Part shown: positions 16,223 to 20,473 of the stretch, in pieces
How the letters are laid out: every line of letters starts with the position of its first letter
How positions within the stretch are numbered: the stretch's first letter is position 1
Assembly: GCA_023145275.1 (NCBI GenBank)
Contig: JAGLEB010000127.1
Span: 1-20,473, forward strand
Direction of reading: 5' to 3'
DNA: 20,473 bases
From: Flavobacteriales bacterium
GTDB taxonomy: Bacteria > Bacteroidota > Bacteroidia > Flavobacteriales > JADGDT01
Position numbers and translations under genes: made by a program
The notes under the pieces: model-generated
Told to the model about the DNA's origin: nothing
Databases searched by the model: none
The model's input: the letters and a program-made list of their open reading frames with translations, nothing else

Positions 16223-16303
16223 AAAGAAAACTTTTATAATTGATTGCATCATCACGAAAAAACAATCCTTTATCACACGAACTTACCATTCGTCAATTCT
16301 ATT

Positions 16304-16313
16304 GTGCTAGCAC
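16304..16313. repeat. Perfect 10-bp palindrome GTGCTAGCAC
   Basis: This lies 81 bases after the TonB receptor stop and 11 bases before the first 102-bp element. It could be an operator half or chance; no regulator is evident. Confidence 0.3.
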
Positions 16314-16324
16314 TGTATTTTGAT

Positions 16325-16426
16325 GCATATTTACATCAGAAAACAACTAGTAATTGTTTTCTAAACTTCACAAAGAGTAGTTAAGTGAGTTTTTTCATAG
16401 TAAGATTTTGGGTTAGTTTAGAAAAG
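16325..16426 (+). repeat. 102-bp repeated element, copy A (candidate small RNA or 3' UTR module)
   Basis: Copy A matches copy B (236 bases further on) with two differences (16354 and 16421). It contains hairpin 1, AGAAAACAA / TTGTTTTCT (16338-16346 with 16354-16362, loop CTAGTAA), and hairpin 2, AAACTTCAC / GTGAGTTT with one bulge (16363-16371 with 16385-16392), then a conserved single-stranded stretch TTCATAGTAAGATTTTGGG and a terminator. The arrangement (two hairpins, a linker, a terminator) is what a small RNA or a structured mRNA 3' end would show. No -7 box was found upstream, so it may be the 3' end of the receptor mRNA. Confidence 0.75.
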
Positions 16427-16458
16427 GTATTTATCTCTCGATAAATACCTTTTTTTTT
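16422..16458 (+). terminator. Intrinsic terminator A
   Basis: An 11-bp stem AGGTATTTATC / GATAAATACCT (16425-16435 with 16440-16450) with loop TCTC is followed by a run of nine T (16450-16458). It ends copy A of the repeated element and probably the TonB receptor transcript. Confidence 0.9.
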
Positions 16459-16560
16459 GCACTGATATTTCTAGATTAATAATTATGTCAGCATAAAACA
16501 ACAACTAATCAGTAAACCTAACAGCTTATCAAAACTATTCTTGAAACCTGAGAAAATATT

Positions 16561-16662
16561 GCATATTTACATCAGAAAACAACTAGTAACTGTTTTCTAA
16601 ACTTCACAAAGAGTAGTTAAGTGAGTTTTTTCATAGTAAGATTTTGGGTTAGTTTAAAAAAG
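16561..16662 (+). repeat. 102-bp repeated element, copy B
   Basis: This is 98% identical to copy A. The change at 16590 (T to C) removes the innermost pair of hairpin 1 but leaves an 8-bp stem; hairpin 2 is unchanged. The 134 bases between the copies (16427-16560) are unrelated to the sequence before copy A or after copy B, apart from terminator A. Confidence 0.75.
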
Positions 16663-16692
16663 TCTGATACCGCCTGGTAGCAGACTTTTTTT
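16661..16692 (+). terminator. Intrinsic terminator B
   Basis: Stem AGTCTG / CAGACT (16661-16666 with 16681-16686), a single A-G mismatch, then TACC / GGTA (16668-16671 with 16676-16679) around loop GCCT, followed by seven T. Its sequence is unrelated to terminator A although the element before it is nearly identical. Confidence 0.9.
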
Positions 16693-16787
16693 ATGCGCTA
16701 AAGTTTTTTACTTTGCTAGCCAAAATTAGACACACTCTCACCATCCCAATTTCTTGATTGTGCTTGTGCGACTTTATCCGAAGTAAT

Positions 16788-18014
16788 ATGAAATTTAGTC
16801 TTAAAAATCTTGGGCCGGGCTTGCTATATGCTGGTGCTGCCGTTGGTGTTTCACATTTAGTGCAGTCAACAAGAGCCGGAGCAAACTTTGGTCTGTGGAT
16901 GATTGTAATTATACTAGTTACAAACCTTATAAAATATCCCTTCTTTGAGTTTGCTAGTAGATATACCGCAGTAAAAAGAAAATCAGTATTAGAGGCTTAC
17001 AAAGAAATGGGAGATTGGGCCTTGTGGCTATTCCTAGCTCTTACAGTTTTTACAATGTTTGCCATTCAGGCAGCTATTGTTACAGTAACATCTGGCTTGG
17101 CAAAAGAAATTTTCGGACTTGATATTGCAATATCATACATTTCTACAATTTTATTGTTGCTTGTTGGGCTGATTTTGATTGTTGGAAAGTATTCTCTTTT
17201 AGATAAGCTCATGAAAGTGATTATTATTTCACTTGCATTTACTAGTTTGATTGCAGCTTTTTTGGCTGTGGAGCAAAATTGGAATAGAGCAGATCAGTTT
17301 TCATTCGAATTGGACCTGTCGCAACCAGCCCATCTATTCTTCTTTATTGCTCTGATTGGTTGGATGCCCGCGCCTTTTGATATAACAGTATGGCAATCAG
17401 TTTGGACTAGAGAACGACAGAAAACTGATAAAACATTTAATATTAAGAATGCACTTTTCGATTTTAAGATTGGCTATTGGGGAACGGCTATTTTGGCGGT
17501 TTTATTTGTTGTGCTAGGATCAATGACTCTATACAAAGCAGATATTGAATTAGCTTCGAGTGGTGGTGCATTTGCAAATCAGTTGTTGGGAATTTATACG
17601 AGTAGTATCGGAGCTTGGGCCTATCCTGTAATAGCAATAGCAGCTTTTACAACAATGTTTAGTACAAACCTAAGCGTTATGGATGCCTATCCAAGAGTGC
17701 TCGGTGAGACTGTGAATTTATTGGGACTTTCAAAAAAGAATATTAAATACCATTTATGGATAATATTTGTGATAGGTGGAAGCTTGGTTGTTATTTTCTT
17801 CTTTATGAAAAATATGCGTCAGATGGTTGATTTAGCAACAACTCTATCTTTTCTTACAGCACCAATTTTGGGTTATCTAAACCTTAAAATTGTTACTGCT
17901 GATAGTTTTCCTAAGGAGAATAGACCTTCAAAATTATTAATTGCCACAAGTTGGCTAGGCCTAATTGCTATGGTGACTCTTTCTGTTGTTTATATTTGGA
18001 CGAAGTTTTACTAA
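16788..18014 (+). CDS. Divergent Nramp-family metal transporter
   Basis: This 408-residue inner-membrane protein has about 11 helices and the Nramp (NRAMP/MntH) fold, seen in the opening KNLGPGLLYAGAAVG, the helix-5 region and the helix-6 segment GWMPAPFD. Classical members have DPGN in helix 1 and MPH in helix 6 as metal ligands. Here the helix-1 site reads GVSH (residues 20-23) and helix 6 keeps Met193-Pro194 but has Ala for His. Asp and Asn ligands are therefore missing, and the transported ion may differ from Mn/Fe. I recall this GVSHLVQSTRAG variant as common in Bacteroidota. The ATG at 16788 is preferred over a TTG at 16758 because the family N-terminus starts there. It is separated from the TonB gene by two terminators and so is probably transcribed alone. 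Confidence 0.9.
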   Translation: MKFSLKNLGPGLLYAGAAVGVSHLVQSTRAGANFGLWMIVIILVTNLIKYPFFEFASRYTAVKRKSVLEAYKEMGDWALWLFLALTVFTMFAIQAAIVTVTSGLAKEIFGLDIAISYISTILLLLVGLILIVGKYSLLDKLMKVIIISLAFTSLIAAFLAVEQNWNRADQFSFELDLSQPAHLFFFIALIGWMPAPFDITVWQSVWTRERQKTDKTFNIKNALFDFKIGYWGTAILAVLFVVLGSMTLYKADIELASSGGAFANQLLGIYTSSIGAWAYPVIAIAAFTTMFSTNLSVMDAYPRVLGETVNLLGLSKKNIKYHLWIIFVIGGSLVVIFFFMKNMRQMVDLATTLSFLTAPILGYLNLKIVTADSFPKENRPSKLLIATSWLGLIAMVTLSVVYIWTKFY

Positions 18015-18049
18015 GTTCGGCTGATTTACAACTATCCTCACATTTATAC

Positions 18050-18117
18050 GTCATATCTACTGTAGCTTTTGCGAAAGGGAGATATCTCGACTACGCAATG
18101 GCTTTGCTCGATATGAC
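18050..18117. repeat. REP-like palindromic repeat
   Basis: The outer arms GTCATATC and GATATGAC (18050-18057 with 18110-18117) are perfectly complementary, and the centre is the perfect palindrome GAGATATCTC (18079-18088). This layout resembles the GTCAT...ATGAC intergenic palindromes scattered through many Bacteroidota genomes. It lies 35 bases after the Nramp stop, a typical site for such elements. Confidence 0.7.
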
Positions 18118-18325
18118 AAGCCCTTATATATACGAGGATTACATGCGTTTAATACATGTGACGAGTATTATGACTTATAGACTTAAGTTCTAAGATTCCC
18201 TCGTCCTTTATTGTCAAGTATGACAGGAGGCATGTTCGCTGTTTAATATTGCGTTTATAATTATTTCGAATCAAAGAGTAGGAGCATAATGCATATTATG
18301 CTTCATCCAAAAATATTATATGTCA
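18118..18325. other. Gene-free stretch with short hairpins
   Basis: No gene-like frame is present. A hairpin TGTCA-AGTA-TGACA lies in the middle (about 18213-18226), perhaps related to the REP-like element upstream. An 8-bp stem AGCATAAT / ATTATGCT with loop GCAT spans 18283-18302. Neither is followed by a T-run. Confidence 0.4.
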
Positions 18326-18431
18326 CGAATTTGCAAATTATAGAGAACATTAATTGGCTAGCATCACTAGGCACTCAATTTTAATAATTAATGTTCATTT
18401 CAATATCTAATTAGTTTAATTCACAAATTCG
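18326..18431. repeat. Nested inverted repeats 3' of the lipoprotein gene
   Basis: Outer arms CGAATTTG / CAAATTCG (18326-18333 with 18424-18431) enclose inner arms GAACATTAATT / AATTAATGTTC (18345-18355 with 18386-18396, both perfect) around a 30-base loop. The structure ends 18 bases after the lipoprotein stop (minus strand), so it may stabilise or end that transcript, or be a small palindromic element. Confidence 0.65.
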
Positions 18432-18448
18432 CGGCATAAAATTATAGC

Positions 18449-19741
18449 TTAATTTTGTTCGTATAAACTAACAGTAAAACCTTGCTGAACTGTATAATCA
18501 TCGTCGCCAAGTCTTAGAAGGAAATTAACATTTGTACTTCCCCAAAAAGATCTAGTATAGTCAGTTCTAACAATATAATCTGCATAATCTATTTTCAATT
18601 GCGCAAAATCGGCGTTACTGCTCACCGAGCGGTAAATATTTGTTCCATCTTTGCTCAAGTATAATGTTATTCTTAATTTATCGCATTCTATATCAAAATA
18701 GAAATTTGTCTCGGCTAATGTTTTCGCACTAGCCCCTGTCATATCTTCTGCATACCAAACAAAATCGCCTATCACAGTTTTACCTATTATTTCACCATTT
18801 GCACCGATAGTTCTTGCTGTTTCATCATCATATTTCAAGAAATCTAGGTTAATTACAGGATCGCCTTCAGGAGTTGAAGAATTGCCATCTAAAATTAAAT
18901 CACTCTCCTGTCGCTCCAAAATTGGAGTAAAAGCAAAGCTCATGTTTGACGTAGCTGTGCTTATTTCTTTCTCCTTAATAATAACGTTCACGCTCGACGA
19001 AATCCCTTTTTTAAGTGCGTATGTGAACTGATCAGTTCTTACAACTTCTGAAGGAGAGTTTTTATCTACCCATTCCACTTTTATTGATGTTTCTAGCTGA
19101 GCAACTGCATCTTCGTTTGACCAATAGTACAGAATTACACCAGCGTCCGATAGTATTTCTGTTATTTCATTATTGTTGTAATCGGCTGATATTCTTAGAT
19201 TATAACTCTCGGATATATTGCTTCCATCTTCTGTATAAAAGTACATTATCAGCCTCGCATTTTCCGTTTCCATTGAAATATCTACGTTTTCAGTATTCTC
19301 GCTAGTAAGATTCACAAGTGGATTGTTTATGCTTGAATATACAACGTATGGATTATAGGCGTTAGCTTGTATTTGTGCTTCATCCTTATTATTGAAATGA
19401 GATATTTGATGGAGCTGTTGCGAGTTTGATTCACTTACTGCGCTAATAGTGGTTTCTCCGAGAGGAAGATTTTCAATAATAAAGTCGCTTTCTCCATTGG
19501 TTGCAACTAAAGTGAAAGTTGTGTTTGTTGACCCAGCGGTATTTTCGGTAAAAACATCTATAGAAGAAACATAAACAGGTATAGAAGCTCTATTTACCTC
19601 TCCATCTTTTTTATCGAATTTTGCAGTGCTTTCAATGATAGGTTTGAACGAAATACTTCCTGTTGTTACTAATTCAGGATTTTCTTTGCTACACGATAGC
19701 AATGCAGATACAACCGCAATTGCGAGTATTGTCTTTTTCAT
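18449..19741 (-). CDS. Secreted lipoprotein of unknown function
   Basis: This encodes a 430-residue protein with a lipoprotein signal peptide: MKKTILAIAVVSA, then lipobox LLSC with Cys17 as the acylation site, so it is anchored in the outer membrane. The residues after Cys (SKENPE) are charged, which in Bacteroidota can direct export to the cell surface, though this is not a clear match to the LES consensus. The rest is beta-rich and low in Cys. Two similar-sized halves can be seen (about 20-235 and 240-430), each with Ser/Thr-rich strands, and the first half has the GSISF...IPVYVSSIDVF pattern typical of fimbrillin-like or DUF4493-like surface lipoproteins. I do not assign a family. It stands alone, divergent from the small basic protein gene; no consensus -7 box was found in its upstream 60 bases. 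Confidence 0.75.
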   Translation of the reverse strand: MKKTILAIAVVSALLSCSKENPELVTTGSISFKPIIESTAKFDKKDGEVNRASIPVYVSSIDVFTENTAGSTNTTFTLVATNGESDFIIENLPLGETTISAVSESNSQQLHQISHFNNKDEAQIQANAYNPYVVYSSINNPLVNLTSENTENVDISMETENARLIMYFYTEDGSNISESYNLRISADYNNNEITEILSDAGVILYYWSNEDAVAQLETSIKVEWVDKNSPSEVVRTDQFTYALKKGISSSVNVIIKEKEISTATSNMSFAFTPILERQESDLILDGNSSTPEGDPVINLDFLKYDDETARTIGANGEIIGKTVIGDFVWYAEDMTGASAKTLAETNFYFDIECDKLRITLYLSKDGTNIYRSVSSNADFAQLKIDYADYIVRTDYTRSFWGSTNVNFLLRLGDDDYTVQQGFTVSLYEQN

Positions 19742-19855
19742 GATAAATATATTTAATTGTAAATTATTGAGTTGTACTAAGTTAAGTAAAATTTATCAGG
19801 AATGATATCTGTGAAAAGTGTTTTTTTAAAAATATTCGTTGATAGAGATTTATCT

Positions 19856-19863
19856 TATATTTG
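19856..19863 (+). promoter_or_regulatory. -7 promoter box for the small basic protein
   Basis: TATATTTG fully matches TANNTTTG and ends 21 bases before the ATG at 19885. No TTTG was found at 19-21 bases upstream; a TTG at 19839-19841 is only 14 bases away. Confidence 0.5.
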
Positions 19864-19884
19864 AACTAAACAAATTAACATATT

Positions 19885-20040
19885 ATGGCAAAGGCAGGAA
19901 AAGCAAAAAATACTCAAAATAAGGCTAAACATTCTAAGTTGATGGATAGAAAAAAGAAAAAATTGCGTGAAACTAAAGCCGCTAATAAGGGAAAATTGCG
20001 TGAGCTAAACAAAAAAATTAATGCCCAAAAGGAGGAATAA
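19885..20040 (+). CDS. Small Lys-rich basic protein (51 aa)
   Basis: A 51-codon frame runs from ATG 19885 to TAA 20038-20040. It has 16 Lys and 3 Arg against 5 acidic residues and no Cys, Trp or Phe, beginning MAKAGKAKNTQNKAKHSKLM and ending NAQKEE. The middle (KKKKLRETKAANKGKLRELNKK) is likely a charged helix. It has a clean promoter -7 box just upstream and normal codon use, so it is very probably a gene. Such proteins are often bound to rRNA or DNA, but this one is not recognised. It is divergent from the lipoprotein gene across 143 bases. Confidence 0.72.
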   Translation: MAKAGKAKNTQNKAKHSKLMDRKKKKLRETKAANKGKLRELNKKINAQKEE

Positions 20041-20171
20041 TTTATCTCGACCTTGAAGTTTTTATATGCAACTGATAAAAACAGATAGTTTTATAAGGGA
20101 CACGAGTTATGGCATAATTTGAAATTCAAAAATCGTTAATTGACATTCCTTGTTGTATGATAATCAATATC

Positions 20172-20263
20172 GAAGCTGTCTACAGATAGGTTGGGAGAAA
20201 TATCAAAGTATTTATTCTCAGACAACGAGATATTTCAACTCTACCTAATAGTTAGACAGCTTC
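20172..20263. repeat. 92-bp imperfect palindrome / long hairpin
   Basis: The outer stem GAAGCTGTCTA / TAGACAGCTTC is 11 bp and perfect (20172-20182 with 20253-20263). Inside it TAGGT / ACCTA (20187-20191 with 20243-20247) and GAAATATC / GATATTTC (20197-20204 with 20229-20236) continue the pairing with small internal loops, leaving a 24-base end loop. No T-run follows in either direction, so it is not a standard terminator. It could be a small RNA, a processed mRNA end, or a miniature mobile element. Confidence 0.65.
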
Positions 20264-20473
20264 ACTGCATTTATTCACGAACATCAATATTAAAGTAAAT
20301 TGAAGTGCCTATAGCAACTGTGATTAAAAGCGATCAATAGATACCGTTATAGATACCTCGACCCTGGCTTGCCATTTGCTAGGTCCGTAAACTTGCTTAG
20401 GGTATCGATATTCTATATTACCTTAAATCCGCAAATGTATTTCTATTACAAACTCAAGTTTCCCATACCCTAA
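20264..20473. other. Gene-free right edge with short repeats and a minus-strand -7 box
   Basis: No gene is visible. A direct repeat ATAGATACC occurs at 20337-20345 and 20349-20357. The inverted pair TTAGGGTAT / ATACCCTAA occupies 20397-20405 and 20465-20473, the second arm being the last nine bases of the window. On the minus strand TACATTTG (20439-20432) matches the -7 box and would drive transcription leftward through the palindrome at 20172-20263; nothing coding is there on that strand. Confidence 0.4.

Noticed and set aside
17951..18193. 80-residue plus-strand frame across the Nramp end and the REP-like repeat
   Set aside because: It starts inside the Nramp gene in another frame and is largely made of the palindromic repeat.
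18283..18302. Hairpin AGCATAAT-GCAT-ATTATGCT as a terminator
   Set aside because: There is no T-run on either strand next to the stem and it is too far from the Nramp stop to be convincing.

Overview
The window is low-GC DNA from a member of the Bacteroidota. Three things point there: the gene families (DUF5723 outer-membrane protein, DUF4175 membrane protein, a TonB-dependent receptor with an N-terminal carboxypeptidase-regulatory-like domain), start sites without clear Shine-Dalgarno sequences, and several matches to the Bacteroidota promoter -7 element TANNTTTG. I cannot fix the genus; a marine or sediment member of the Bacteroidales/Marinilabiliales type is a guess.

Layout. Bases 1-2047 (minus) hold an MFS transporter cut by the window edge and an EamA/DMT exporter. 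2130-3554 (plus) is a DUF5723 protein, converging on gltX (3650-5164, minus) across a shared 13-bp-stem bidirectional terminator. 5349-10755 (plus) is a housekeeping run: DUF4175 protein, ybeY (4-base overlap) and mnmG. Two near-perfect parS centromere sites lie in the ybeY-mnmG gap. 10756-11413 is a repeat field: two 292-bp units in tandem at a 300-bp period. Each unit carries another parS-like site (one intact, one decayed) and two small related hairpins with compensatory base changes. Then come a pentapeptide-repeat protein, two tandem paralogous two-helix membrane micro-proteins and a class I methyltransferase whose reading frame contains an 11-bp piece of the repeat family (11414-13316).

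Bases 13317-13873 have no gene but hold inverted repeats and a promoter for the TonB-dependent receptor (13874-16222). Downstream, a 102-bp element occurs twice (98% identical), each copy followed by an unrelated intrinsic terminator. Next is a divergent Nramp-family transporter lacking the DPGN metal-binding motif (16788-18014), then a gene-free stretch with a REP-like palindrome and nested inverted repeats, a lipoprotein gene on the minus strand (18449-19741), and a 51-residue Lys-rich protein (19885-20040) with a consensus -7 element. The last 433 bases hold a long imperfect palindrome and short repeats but no gene I can support.

Functional picture. gltX, ybeY and mnmG serve translation (tRNA charging, rRNA maturation, wobble-uridine modification). 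The TonB receptor and the Nramp-like carrier are envelope transporters that may both handle metals, but two terminators lie between them, so an operon is unlikely. The most notable signals are the parS cluster and its amplification within a tandem repeat, and the duplicated element with exchanged terminators. No defence system, integrase, transposase, tRNA, rRNA or CRISPR array was seen.
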